From Ancistrus triradiatus (lineage: Eukaryota; Chordata; Actinopteri; Siluriformes; Loricariidae): DNA of 64,000 bases. Position numbers and translations under genes: made by a program. Below, piece after piece: positions 20,487 to 31,977 of this stretch; the first letter of the stretch is position 1; every line of letters starts with the position of its first letter. The stretch is from NCBI GenBank assembly GCA_025084515.1, contig JAJAGP010000098.1:782432-846431 (forward strand), given 5' to 3'. The notes beneath the pieces were generated by a model. That model made no database searches. It saw only the letters and a program-made list of their open reading frames with translations, and was not told where the DNA came from.

Positions 20487-22555
20487 GAGGACTAGAGACC
20501 CAGTGGTTAAGGCTCTGGACTAGAGACCCAGCGGATAAGGTTAAGGCTCTGGATTAGTGGTTCAGATCTTAAGGCTCTGGGTTGGTGATGGAGTATTTAA
20601 GCCTTTGGTTAAGATTTTGTACTTGTGATCCAATGGTTAAGATTTTGTACTAGTGATCCAGTGGTTAAGATTTTGTACGAGTGATCCAATGGATAAGACT
20701 TTACTAGTGATCCAGTGGTTAAGATTTTGTACTTGTGAGCCAATGGTTAAGATTTTGTACTAGTGATCCAGTGGTTAAGATCTTGTACTTGTGATCCAAT
20801 GGTTAACATTTTGTACTTGTGAGCCATGGTAAGATTTTGTACTAGTGATCCAATGGTTAAGATTTGTACTAGTGATTACAGTGGTTAAGATTCTTGTACT
20901 TTTTATCCAGTGGTAAGAATCTTGTACTTGTGATCCAATGGTTTAGGATTTGTACTAGTGATCCAGTGGTTAAGATCTTGAGTAACTTGTGATCCAGTGG
21001 TTAAGATCTTGTTAATTGTGGAGCCGCCTGGTGTAAGATCTTGTACTAGTGATCCAGTGGTACGATCTGTACTTGTAGCCAATGGTTAAGATCTTGTTAC
21101 TTAGTGATCCAGTGGTTAAGATCTTGTACTTGTGATCCAGTGGTTAAGATCTTGTACTAGTGATCCAATGGTTAAGATTTTGTACTAGTGATCCAGTGGT
21201 TAAGATCTTGTACTTGTGATCCGAATGGTTTAAGATTTTGTACTGAGTGATTTCCAATGGATTAATGGGGACTTGACTAGTGATCCAATGGTTAAGATTT
21301 TGTACTAGTGATCCAATGGTTAAGATTTTGTACTGTGATCCTGTGGTTAAGATCTTGTACTTGTGATTCCAATGGTTTAAGATTTTGTACTAGTGATCCA
21401 ATGGTTCAAGATTTGTATTGTGAGCCAATGGTTCAGATTTTTGTACTTGTGAATCATCCAATGGTTAAGATTTTGTACTAGTGATCCAGTGGTTAAATTT
21501 TGGTACTTGTGATCCCATGGTTAAGAGTGTGTATTTGTGAGCCAAATGGTTTAAGATTTTGTACTAGTGATCCAGTGGTTTAAGATTTTGTATTTGTGGA
21601 GCCAAGTGGTTAAGATTTTGTACTAGTGATCCAATGGTTAAGATTTTGTACTAGTGATCCAGTGGTTAAGTTAAGATTTTGTACTTGTGATCCAATGGTT
21701 AAGATTTTGTATTTGTGAGCCAATGGTTAAGATTTTGTACTAGTGATTCCAGTGGTTAAGATTTGTATTTGTGAGCCAATGGTTAAGATTTTGTACTAGT
21801 GATCCCAGTGGTTAGAATTTTTGTACTTGTGATCCAGTGGTTAAGATCTTGTACTGTGATCCAGTGGTTAAGATCTTGTACTAGTGATCCAATGGTTAAG
21901 ATTTTGTACTAGTGATCCAATGGTTAGATTTGTACTAGTGATCCTGTGGTTAGATCTTGTACTTGTGATCCAATGGTTTAAGATTTTTTTGTACTAGTGA
22001 TCCAATGGTTCAGATTTTGTACTTGTGATCCAATGGTTCAGATTTTGTACTTGTGATCCAATGGTTAAGATTTTGTACTAGTGAGCCAGTGGTTTAAGAT
22101 TTTGACTTGTGATCCAATGGTTAAGATTTGTACTAGTGATCCAGTGGTTAAGATTTTGTACTTGTGATCCAATGGTTTAAGATTTGTATTTGTGAGCCAA
22201 TGGTTAAGATTTTGTACTAGTGATCCAGTGGTTAAGATTTTGTATTTGTGAGCCAATGGTTAAGATTTTGTACTAGTGATCCAATGGTTAAGATTTTGTA
22301 CTAGTGATCCAGTGGTTAAGATTTTGTACTTGTGATCCAATGGTTAAGATTTTGTATTTGTGAGCCAATGGTTAAGATTTTGTACTAGTGATCCAGTGGT
22401 TAAGATTTTGTATTTGTGAGCCAATGGTTAAGATTTTGTACTAGTGATCCAGTGGTTAAGATTTTGTACTTGTGATCCAGTGGTTAAGATCTTGTACTTG
22501 TGATCCAATGGTTAAGATTTTGGACTAGTAATACAGCACTTAAGGTTTTGGACTA
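20487..22555 (+). repeat. 28-bp minisatellite derived from a SINE head, about 70 units
   Basis: The unit is GATCCAGTGGTTAAGATTTT plus GTACTAGT, with variants GATCCAATGG, GAGCCAATGG, TACTTGT and TATTTGT. The first units (ACTAGAGACCCAGTGGTTAA, GGCTCTGG) and the last (GGTTTTGGACTAGTGATTCA) match the A-box end of the SINEs elsewhere in this window (CTAGCAGTTAAGGTCTTGGA at 38.64 kb). The array runs straight into a SINE body at its right edge. It therefore appears to be an expansion of the SINE's own 5' segment. Many single-base indels occur at 20820-22100, while 22150-22500 is clean. Confidence 0.95.
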
Positions 22556-22705
22556 GTGATTCAGAGCTCAAATCCTGGCTTGGTCCAACACCAAGCTGCC
22601 ACTGTTGAACCTTTGTGCAGGTCCCATAATCCTCAGCTGTTCAGTCCAACTCTATGTTGCTCTGGATCAGAGTATCTGCTAAATGATATAAATATAAATC
22701 CTTAT
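22540..22705 (+). mobile_element. SINE body attached to the 28-bp array
   Basis: GGACTAGTGATTCAGAGCTC, AAATCCTGGC (B-box region), CACCAAGCTGCCACTGTTGA, TGCTCTGGATCAGAGTATCT and GCTAAATGATATAAATATAA are in normal SINE order. The 5' part merges seamlessly with the tandem array, which marks the parent copy of the expansion. Confidence 0.88.
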
Positions 22706-23500
22706 ACACATAAAAGTTTAATATGTTGGCAAATCACAACATCATTAAATTCCTCAAGATAACACGAACCAGCTTCTTTAGTGGTTCCCGACAGGATTCT
22801 ACAGGATATGATATTATATCAATTTCACAAAGCTCGCTTTAAGGGAACTACCTCACCCTCTTAAACACACGCTGCAGTTTTGGTTACCTGCCCAGTAGCC
22901 CTAATTTCTGCAAAATGTTACATGTGCACAAGCGCTCTCTTTGTGTGTGGAAGGATTAGAAAGTCAGCAGTGTGTCCATAAAGGCAGTATTTCCTCTGTA
23001 TGAGATGTGAGAGCTGATACGTTTGGGCTCTGCAGTCTATGAGTCAAAAGTCTGAGGGAAAGGGGATGCCTAAAGCCCAAACAAAGTGACCTCAAATCAG
23101 CCTAATCTGCTCAATCCGTCCACAGAGCAGCCGAGTGTGTGTTATGTGTCAGCATGCTGTATGTTTGCTGTTTGGGCTCTGAGCCTAAGAAAGTCCTTCA
23201 TGTGTGAAGAGTGATCTGTGTTTGTATGAATGGGGCTGCACAGCGTCAGGTTCAGGATGGTGCCCATGTCAACCTGCAGACGTTAAGCAGGGGTCTGAAG
23301 GTTTGGAGGTTCAGAGATTTTTTTCAAGAATTTATTAGATATTAGACTTTCAGCTCTTCTGAGACTGTAGAAGGTAAAGTGAATATTTAACACGTCACCA
23401 GCTCCAGCCCCATCATACCCGGGCCACTTCATGCCAATGTGCATATTTTACATTTTATTTGAACTTTGACTCCATGACTTTAGTTTCATTTTTAGATTTA
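22706..23500. other. No recognisable feature
   Basis: Unique-looking sequence. No frame over 60 codons looks coding. Confidence 0.4.
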
Positions 23501-23504
23501 TCAT

Positions 23505-23715
23505 CTACGCCGCCCAAGGAGGTCGGGTCCCTTTTTGAGTCTTGGTCCTCCCAAGGTTTCTTCCTATAACACTTAGGGAGTTTTTCCTTGCCACTGTCGC
23601 CCTAGGCTTGCTCAATTTGGGATTGGACGTAGTTATTAGGAGATAATCTAAACTTGTAAAGTTGCTTTGAGACAATGTCCATTGTAAAAAGCGCTATAGA
23701 AATAGATCTGACTTG
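23505..23715 (+). repeat. Dispersed repeat R, best copy
   Basis: GTCTTGGTCCTCCCAAGGTT, TCTTCCTATAACACTTAGGG, AGTTTTTCCTTGCCACTGTC and GCCCTAGGCTTGCTCAATTT lead to a tail GTAAAGTTGCTTTGAGACAA, TGTCCATTGTAAAAAGCGCT and ATAGAAATAGA. It is a common teleost retroposon-like repeat with a LINE-type 3' tail. The family name is not certain. Confidence 0.8.
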
Positions 23716-23754
23716 ACCTTATCCAGAACAACATACTGGTACAATTTTACAATG

Positions 23755-23890
23755 TTCTGATCAGCCAACTGTGGCTCAGAGCCTTGCATGGGAACTGCGG
23801 CAGCCTGGCAGTGCCAAGGCTTGAACCCAGGACCTCCTGACCCATAGTCCGGTACCCCAGTACCTTACTGTACCTGCTTCCCCACCACAG
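23755..23890 (-). mobile_element. Probable tRNA-derived repeat head
   Basis: Read on the minus strand: GTACTGGGGTACCGGACTAT, then GGAGGTCCTGGGTTCAAGCC, a good B-box (GGTTCAAGCC), and TTGGCACTGCCAGG. It sits immediately 3' of repeat R. It may be a distinct SINE rather than the main family. Confidence 0.5.
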
Positions 23891-23969
23891 TAATAGAGCA
23901 TCCAGAATTAAGGCAGGACTCTTCAGTTTAGGGAAGAACTATATCCATAACATATCATTAAGACGGACA

Positions 23970-24395
23970 GAGTAACTTTCTTTCAGACAGACCGTTTATT
24001 TCTTTCTTTAATTCTGTTTTCTTTCTGCCCTTGTTTATTTGTTTCTTTCTTTTTTCATTTCTTTCCTTCTTTCTTTCTGTCATTGTCTTTTAGTTATTCT
24101 TTCTTTCTAGCTTTATTTTTTGTTCCTTGATGCGTTCTTTTTATTTTTCAATATTTCTTTCCTTCCTGTCTTTTTTTAGTTTTTCTGTCTGCCTATTCTT
24201 TCTTTCTTTTTGCTGTCATTCTGTCTTTCTTTCTTTTGTTGACTTTTTCTGCCTTTGTTGTATTTTTTCTTTCCTTTCCTTCTTCCTTTGTCTTTCTGTC
24301 TTTTTTCTTATTGTATTCCTTTCTTTCTTTCTTACTTTCTTTATGTATCCCTTTCTGTCTTTATTTTGTCTTTGTCTTTCTTTCTCTCTACAGTA
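23970..24395. repeat. TTTC-rich polypyrimidine tract
   Basis: About 420 bp of imperfect TTTC, TTTCTTTCC and CTTTCTG words. Frames translating as Phe/Leu/Ser or, on the other strand, Lys/Arg/Glu repeats are artefacts. Confidence 0.95.
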
Positions 24396-25960
24396 GCAAG
24401 TGTTTAGAAAACTGAATATACCAAGTACACATAATAAAGAAATACCCCTAATTACACAAACTACACACATTTAATTGTACACTGTACAGGGCACCCCTGT
24501 CAGAACTCAACACACAATAACAAAAACAACAGCCGTACTTACATTTAGCCTGTGTGGTGTGTGAGCTGTGGGGTTTGGTGAGTGTTTGATACACTTTAAT
24601 GACACAAATGTCAACAAAAATGGAAACAGATCAGTATTTGTGGCCACTCGCCTTTAAGTTTGCCCATTTTGAGAACTTTTTGTTTTAGAAAATCAACTAA
24701 AGGTGTCATTTAACCAGGGGGGTTAAACCTCTTTCTGATCGACTATGTTTGGGGTAAAGATTGGGCAACCTGGTCAAATTGTGCATGTTGTTGATTGTGT
24801 AATTACATGTCAAGAAGTTAACACAACCTCACTCTCCCACACATTTCTGAACATTTCAAAGCACTAGCGGGAAAACAAAACAACATTTGACTAGTGCAAA
24901 GGTTTAGGCACATATTACAAAAGTGACATCAACATTTGTCAATTGTTCATTACTACTCTAAGAAACTGAACAAATGGATAATTTGCTGAGGAATGCCCAT
25001 GCTTTTGTACGTTGTATTTCAGGTAAGACGCTCTAACCTCTGTGTTTGCTGCTCCTCCGGTACCTCATCCTGAATAAACCTACTAAATAAATACGAATAT
25101 CATAACAGTGCAAAGACGACGGCTTGTTTAATGGTTATTCTTAAGCTCTGGGATTAAGTGTCTTTGTCTCTGTACTTTCCGTTGATGCTGCACGGCCGGT
25201 ACAGACTTGTGACTGAGTGTGCGTTTGCAAAACAATTCGACCTCAGTCCGGTCCTGCTTGCTGTTGCTTATTTTTCGTAAATCCTCGCTCTGATGATCGC
25301 GCGGCTGCGAGGCAAGTCGGCACAGGTGTGCGACGTGCAGTGTGTGCGAGCGTGCACGTACCTGTGTGTGTTGGCACCGTATGTGATATTAATCGTTTTT
25401 AAGGGGCTGGTACACACCCCTGTGGGTGTGTGTGTGCCAGCGCAGGTGCTGTAAGGTCCGTGACTCACGGGTGTCGAACCGCAACGCGACTGTGTCACAC
25501 TCGAGCTCACCAGATATCCAGCGTGACTCGTGTCTTACACATCATTTAACTTCACATTAATCAGACGGAGTGAGTGAGTAATCCGGATCCAAGTAGCGTG
25601 AACTTAAACGCTATTTTCAACTTGATCTTCAAGTTCAAGACCTCAGGTTGCAGATCTTATCACTTCTGCCTAACTGGGAAGGGTTCAGTGCCTTTGTGTA
25701 CAGTCGATTCCTGGTATCTGACTGTATCTCATTCTGGGAAGCGGTTTGGATAATGGATATTTGGCAAACTGAGATTTCTTATAGGAAATATTCAAAACCC
25801 CGCCTACTTTCTGTCATGTCCTTGTCATATAGGGGTGCAGGACACATGATAACTGTCTGCTATCTGTGTGAATGGGGGCTCACATCTGTAACAAGCAGGG
25901 TCTCATTCATCATGTGTACCACCTCATGCACCACAGCTGCTTCTTCTAAGCGGTTTTGAG
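24396..25960. other. No gene recognised; possible Tc1-type terminus near 24892
   Basis: GTGCAAAGGTTTAGGCACAT resembles the terminal repeat of another Tc1/mariner family (GTGCAAAAGT...TAGGC). No matching inverted copy was found nearby. Sequence 25180-25520 is locally CpG-richer. Confidence 0.35.
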
Positions 25961-25964
25961 TCCT

Positions 25965-26105
25965 GGCCACTGTCTGCGTGGAGTTTGCATGTTCTCTCCA
26001 CCAGCGTGGGTTTCCTCCAGGTACTCTGCTTTCCTCTCACGTTCCAAAGACGTGTTAGGTTAAGTGGGATCTCCAAAAAAAGTCTGCCTATCAGTCAGCC
26101 CACAC
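25965..26105 (+). repeat. Dispersed repeat V
   Basis: CTGCGTGGAGTTTGCATGTT, CTCTCCACCAGCGTGGGTTT, TCCTCCAGGTACTCTGCTTT and CCAAAGACGTGTTAGGTTAA follow the V core. Confidence 0.82.
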
Positions 26106-27020
26106 AACCCTGAATTGGACTTTCAGCTTGAAAAGATCCCAAACGTCTTTGTTCCACCTTTTGGGCTCACCACTCGCTCTCTCCATGGGCTCACACTCGG
26201 CGCCGTCTCCACAGCTGAAGTGCATTGTGCCACAGTAAAAGTCGTCCATGCCAAACACCGTGCTCTGTCGTGTAACTATGATTATACGACGTTTCGATGC
26301 AAAGACTCTGAATCGATTTTTTTAATCGAATTCAGCCCTAGAATGAACTTCACTTCAAGGCCAAAATCCCGCAGTCTTAAGGCACAAAACATTTCAAACT
26401 TTTAGTGAAGCTTATGATAATACCGCAACCTACAATCATTTTGTTAAGGCATTTACCCAAACATCAATGATTGTTACTGATTTATAATCCATAGACATTA
26501 TGTCTAATGCTATCAAAGGCCACAAGCATGAACAAAGATTACACAAAGTGGTTTCTCATCTATTCCAGAGTATGGCTGACACAAGAAGAGTCTGATTTCA
26601 GGGATTAACTGAATCCTGACTTGGCTGTATGGGCCGTAATGTTTTAGGAGATCAGTAAGATATGCCGGAGCTACACTAAAGCTTTAATCGTTGATAGCAG
26701 AACTTTGTAGTCAAACACATAACAAGCAGTCAGTGTAACGAAGAAGGAACACGGTGTTATGATTTCACTCCCCCCGAGTTAAGAACCAATTCCACAAACA
26801 GTGATTAAGCCGACACCTCAACTCCTAAGTAAGTGCACCAAATGAAGTAGAACCCGGCTTGTGTGTGTTGTTTCTGTCTGTGCAATTCAGCCATGTGGGA
26901 GACTTTCATAGACATCTATAAAAACCAACACAGGAAACTATAAAAACACAGAGGGGGATTTGCCAGAGTTTTGGATCAGCCCGGTGTTTCAGTGTATGCT
27001 CAGGAGAGCGAGGCGGCTAA
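26106..27020. other. No recognisable feature
   Basis: A 113-codon plus-strand frame starts inside repeat V and shows no family likeness. Confidence 0.4.
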
Positions 27021-27026
27021 ATAAGC

Positions 27027-28010
27027 TCACACACACACACACACGTCTCGCTATCCTTGTGGGGACTTCCATTAACATAATGATTACTGTAGCCAATGAA
27101 TGCTACACCGACCCCTAACCCTAACCTTACCCTCAGTAACCTAAAGCAAGTCTTTTGACTCTTTTGTTTTCAAAGGGAAGTTAGAGTTTCTGTAAAAAAC
27201 AAAGCTGTTTTCCTCAACTGGGGACCTTAATTCCCAAGTGTACTCTGACATTATTCCCCCAAAGTGTCCTAAGTCAAGTCACTCACACAAACACACACAT
27301 ATTTGTCTTGCTATCCTTGTGGGGACTTTTCATTGGCATAATGATTACTGTAGATAATTAATGCTAAACCTAATCTTATCCTCAGTAACCTAAAGCAAAT
27401 TTATCTTTTGGCTTTTTTGGATTTTCAAAAGAAAGGTGCAGTTTTTGTTAAAAAGCAAAATATTCTTACAGGATAAAAAATATCAGATCTTTCTTTCCTT
27501 GCAGGGACATTTGGTTCCCACAGTGTAATATAAACACCCCCCAAACACACGTCTGTCTCACTATCTTTGTGGGGATGTTCCATTGACATAATGATTACTG
27601 TATCCAATTACCCCTTCACCAACCCCTTACCTTAACCTTAACCTCAGTTACCTAAAGCAAATGTAACCAGCACAATAACCCCACAAGATAAAACATATCA
27701 AGTCTTTCTTTCCTTGTGGGGACATTTGGTCCTCACAGTGTAATACAAACCCCAGCACTTGTGCGTTCTTTCTGCTGACATAGTGTTACTTGTAGCTAAT
27801 TGATTCAACACCCAACCCCATCTTCAACCTCAGTAGCCTAAAGCAAATCCTTCGGCTCTCTTGGTTGCAGTTTTCCTTATTAGGGCCAGCAAAATGTCCC
27901 CACGAGGTGCAAACTGTCAGCTCCGTCTCTCCTTGTGGAGACATTTGGTCCACAAAATGACACACAAACCTGACACCTCCCACATCCACACAACATGCCG
28001 GTGCAGAAAG
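27027..28010. repeat. Four-unit ~250-bp tandem repeat with CA run
   Basis: A (CA)9 run is followed by four diverged units opening with CTCGCTATCCTTGTGGGGAC near 27047, CTTGCTATCCTTGTGGGGAC near 27308, CTCACTATCTTTGTGGGGAT near 27557 and a degraded unit near 27755. Each holds CATAATGATTACTGTAG, then an AACC/CCTAACC-rich part, CAGTAACCTAAAGCAA and CCTTGTGGGGACATTTGGTC. This is a known type of CA-associated fish repeat. Confidence 0.85.
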
Positions 28011-28136
28011 CGGCTTAAAGACACAAGCCATATGCTTCCTCAGTTTACACCTAACACCAGCACACATGCATGTACAGACCTGCACATAGTCAACACCTTG
28101 TGTGTTTGTGTGTGGGGGTCAAATGTATATATCAGT

Positions 28137-28160
28137 GAGTGTTTACATGCACTTAATAAT
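28137..28160 (+). mobile_element. Orphan terminus of the 46.1 kb MITE family
   Basis: GAGTGTTTACATGCACTTAATAAT matches the left terminus at 46125 (GAGTGCATTTACATTCACTT then AATAAT). No second terminus was seen nearby. Confidence 0.5.
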
Positions 28161-28294
28161 AAGGTGACAAGAATATTGTTTTTGTCTTTTGCTAAACTTT
28201 GTTTTAACACAATTGCTCTGACATTTGATATATTTTTACCAAATTTTGAACTCCAGTACAACAGAGTCAAATTTTAATTTCAGTATTAATAGCA

Positions 28295-28475
28295 GTGATG
28301 TTATCCAGAACAATTTATAATCGAAACAGTCTTACACGGTACAGTACAATCCATAAACAGAGGGTTAAGGGTCATAAACATCGATCTAACAATGGCAGCT
28401 TTGGAAGAGCCAAGACTTGAACCCTCAGCCTTTTGCTGTACAGTCCAGACCTTAACCACTATGCTACCTTTGCTC
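28295..28475 (-). mobile_element. tRNA-derived SINE
   Basis: On the minus strand: GGTAGCATAGTGGTTAAGGT (A-box region), CTGGACTGTACAGC, AGGGTTCAAGTCTTGG (B-box) and a tail near GTTCTGGATAACATC. On the plus strand ACTTGAACCCTCAGCC marks the B-box. A fairly complete copy. Confidence 0.85.
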
Positions 28476-29685
28476 TCAGAAGTCTAAAGTATTTATGCAA
28501 TCATAGGCACCATTATCTACCTAAAAACGCTAATGAATTATCAGGAAAAAAATCTGGCCATTTGCACAAATCTAATTAAAATGTATGCATTAAAACGTGC
28601 AGAAATGTGTCATACTGAATTCCCTGCAGAGTTTGTGTGAACTTCTGAACACCCACCGGTGCCTCTAAGCGTATTGTATTTGAATTTGTATTAGAGTAAC
28701 CTTTTCTGTTTGATGTTTTCCATTTTGGTCTCACTTTCACGTTCTCGTTCTCTCTCCACTTCGGCAGCAGATTCCCCCCATCTCCGAATCTCTGGGAGGC
28801 TACATAAATAAATCCCGCTGCCTCCATCTGTACAGGAAACGAGCATGGTGGCATTCTTCCTGTCCTGCCCCCATCATGTGCTCCACCACACACACATAGA
28901 CTCTCACTTTCTTTCTCTTTCTTTTCATGAGACATGGGTATGGTGATGCTGGTGCCTTGTTGCTCTCTGTAGACTGAACGAGCCGGTCACAGTCTGTAAC
29001 CTCAGGTCTTATCAGTCTAGCCTGGTTTCACTCTCATAAGAAAAAAACATAACTCAGAACTCTACACACCGTCCGTGATGGGAAGCGTGGGGTACCGAGA
29101 GTGAGAGCATCAATTAGAGGAAATGAGTGACCTCTGATGTGGGCCATCTGTTCCTTCCCCGCTGTGTGTTACATACATACAGACGAACGATAAATTAAAG
29201 GAATAAAGATGGGGTTCCGATTGCTATTTTGCGACGGAGGGCTTTTTCTGGAATGGTTTGGCCCCATGCTTTCTTAACTGATCACCTGATCACTCTAGTT
29301 TCTATCCTGGTCATGGTCTCGTTGTTCCAGAATGACGTGCAACCACAAATCAGAAAGCATTGCGATGGTAGGGAAAATGCAAATAAAAAGAAAAAAGTGT
29401 TTCTTACATTTACTTACTTTCACTTTTGTTCCACTGCAGACCGGAGTTATTTCATGTTTTATCAGATTATCTTGTCACTGATAACAGCCTGGATGATCCT
29501 TTTCATCCTTGAGCACAAGGTATCCATTTCTTTCTAGAACGTCAACGCCACTTCTGGACATGGTTAAGGCTTCTTTTTAGCACAGTAACGTTTTAAGTGG
29601 CATTTGTGAATGTAACTCTGTACTGATAAAGGGTTGATAAAGTAATCCCTTGTCCATGTGGTTCTATCAGCTTGATGAATGATGC
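28476..29685. other. No recognisable gene
   Basis: The plus-strand frame 29229-29537 (102 codons, hydrophobic C-terminal half) and the minus-strand frame 28576-28935 (119 codons) have no recognisable domains. Both are consistent with chance. Confidence 0.35.
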
Positions 29686-29689
29686 TTCT

Positions 29690-30060
29690 TGATGCAGTGC
29701 CGTCTGAGGGAGTGGAGATCACCCCTTTTCAGTTTAGGCTTGTGCCCTTACCCTTTACGCACTGAAATTCCTCCAGATTCCTTAAATCATTTGATGCACT
29801 GTAGAGGAAGAAATATGGAAATCCCTACCAATCTTTGTTTGAGGAACATTGTCTTTAAACATTTCCATGATTTTCTAATGCATTTGTTGACAAACTGGAG
29901 ATCCTCTGCCCTCAAAGACCCTCAAATCATGATTACAATCACCTGTTTTTTCCCCCTCATTACTAGACCTACATTTCCCCCATCCCAACTTTTTTTGGTA
30001 CATGTTGCAGGCCTTATTTTTCATACTGTCCCGACTTTTCTGATTTGGGAATTTACTCTG
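29690..30060. mobile_element. Fragment of a DNA-transposon-like fish repeat
   Basis: CCTCCAGATTCCTTAAATCA, TTTGATGCACTGTAGAGGAA, GAGGAACATTGTCTTTAAAC, CATCCCAACTTTTTTTGGTA and CATGTTGCAGGCC match in order a common teleost repeat I know but cannot name with certainty. Both ends are indistinct. Confidence 0.5.
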
Positions 30061-31145
30061 ATCTATTGAGGATTAATGCCAAGGTGCATGATAGCTGTTC
30101 TGGTGGCTTGCTTTGGTCCAGACCCTTACTACTAATACAGCTTACTCTAAGAAAACTGCACTGCAGGTCGATTTCTTCCTTTGTAAGTACAATCTCAGAT
30201 CATTGTATCCCTGCAGACCAACGAATGAGGACTCATACAGTTGGTGACTGTAGAAGTATCTGTTGCTGTGCACATTTTCTCACCCCGTCTTCACCAGATG
30301 CATCATGGGAAAGGACTAATGCTTGCACCACACCTAGCCAAATATTATTTAGGCAATGGACTCTTCTCAGCCCTAAATCGCCAAACTGTTCTGCACCTTT
30401 TTATCCTGTTTCTGGGCCCACCAATCTCTCGCTGTAGCGCTCCTGACGACGTGGCACTGGGACTCAATTATGAAACACTTTGAAAACATTTTATTCAGCA
30501 AAGTCACCCAGTTTATGGTTGGAAAAAATTCATGGAGCTGGCAGCCATTGTATGCTAATTTGAGGCTAAAATCGGAGGCTTGTCTCTTTGCCTGCGAAAC
30601 CTTCTGCCAATGTGGCGGAGCGGCTGATAAAAGCCTGGAAATGAAAAATCTTCTCTCCTCTCTCTTTCAGCTCTCACATGTCAGCGTGCGGACGGGTTCC
30701 TCACGCACCTCGCCGAGTCCCTGACTTTTATGCGAGATGTATCACGTTTTTATTGGGATGAACTTTGGAGCGAGGCTGCATCTGCTGATTTCGAGGCAAT
30801 CCATCCAGGGTGTGCCGTGATAACCTGTGAAGACTCGTGTTCATCCAGTATACCTTGGCTCATGATGCTGCTGAAGGATTGCTGCTCCGTCTTATATCCA
30901 TCTAAAAGCGTGGCTTGAAATTGGCACAAATATTCTCTCTATCACTTGAAACACTCCCATAATCACGAATATACATCAGAACGGACATACCTGGGCACCT
31001 GAAGGTACACAAGTATGTAGACAAAAGTTTGCGGACACTCCTACTAACTACTGAGCTCTGCTATTTCTGCAACACTTGTGTGAAGCCTTCACTTTCTTGA
31101 CAGTCAGCAACAAGTGCTTCCTGAGAATGCTGTTTCCTTTTCGTT
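30061..31145. other. No gene recognised; Tc1-type terminus-like words near 31010
   Basis: ACAAAAGTTTGCGGACACTC at 31021 resembles the terminal repeat of another Tc1 family (GGACAAAAGT...GGACACC). It is isolated. Frames at 30045-30483 overlap in two frames and look like chance. Confidence 0.3.
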
Positions 31146-31149
31146 TTAA

Positions 31150-31345
31150 CCCCCAATTGATCTTTGTTAAGCAGAGTCTTGGTCTATTAAGCAGATTAGC
31201 GAGCGTCCGCTGTTCTAATCCAATTACCTAATGCATAATTATCGTTAATTGCCATTAGAACTGTAACAATGCTGCTGAAATTGGCTTTGCAGGCATGTGT
31301 GAATAATGAATTCTAAATCACTGAAGCAATAATAGTCATCGCAGC
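31150..31345. promoter_or_regulatory. Candidate developmental enhancer, dense homeodomain motifs
   Basis: Within about 55 bp: TAATCC (31216, OTX/bicoid type), CAATTA (31221), ATGCATAATTAT (31231, octamer-like plus TAAT), TTAATTG (31245), CATTAG (31253) and AACAATG (31265, SOX type). Further AATAATG and ATTAG words follow. The block is not repetitive and sits between repeats. Function is inference; conservation is untested. Confidence 0.35.
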
Positions 31346-31975
31346 ATTAGTCACTTCTCCTTGGCTGAACTTTCAGATTTCATCCATTTGAATGGAAACA
31401 GATCTACTAGGATTATTAATAGAGATCAAACCCTGCGCTCTCAACACTGGCTGAACTCTAAAGAGTCCCCTGGCTCCTATATTTCTCACACCGGCCCAGA
31501 TCTCGGTCAGGGAAGTGGTGTGACCAGTCACTGTGAACAGACAGAGTTTGAGTGTCTCCATGTGTGTGACCTTGTAGCCGCAGGAGGGTCAGCGAGGCCT
31601 CCCGGAGAAGAATGTGAGCCATGCACAGTCACATTCACTTACTGTAACGCCGGCGAGCTGAACTGTACAACGGGAATTAGTGTGGGGCTTCAACTACTGC
31701 ATTTGGATGCAGACAGAGCAAACGCTTATTTATTCATCTTCAGTAGCTGGTTTGTCCTGGATATGGTCCTGATTTACATTTGTATCATTTTTGAGAACTT
31801 TTTTCTATTTATTTGACCTATAATTTAACAAGGCATGTCATTAAGAAGACAGCTGAAGCTACGTGGGAAAGTTTGGTTTTCCCCTCATTGGCTGTATAGT
31901 AGTTGTCAGATACAGACAAAGTCTAGACGCATAAATCAACAGGAGCTACTAGCCTTTTTATGAAGTAAAAATTAG
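31346..31975. other. No recognisable gene
   Basis: A 151-codon plus-strand frame (31361-31816) has a Cys-rich middle and a hydrophobic C-terminus (FSSWFVLDMVLIYICIIF). No known family comes to mind, and no splice or start context supports it. Likely chance. Confidence 0.3.
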
Positions 31976-31977
31976 CG

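Noticed and set aside
22065..22256. 63-codon minus-strand repetitive frame
   Set aside because: Frame through the 28-bp array; the periodicity comes from three units of 28 bp.
17890..22560. CRISPR-like arrays (regular short repeats)
   Set aside because: There are no unique spacers, the units are contiguous, and the sequence is vertebrate.
24127..24470. Phe/Leu/Ser-rich plus-strand frame resembling a membrane protein
   Set aside because: Pure consequence of the TTTC repeat.
27113..27127. Two CCCTAA units, possible interstitial telomere repeat
   Set aside because: Only two units, and part of the known ~250-bp repeat unit.
31361..31816. 151-codon plus-strand frame with hydrophobic end
   Set aside because: No signal peptide at the start, no homologue recognised and a composition that fits chance.
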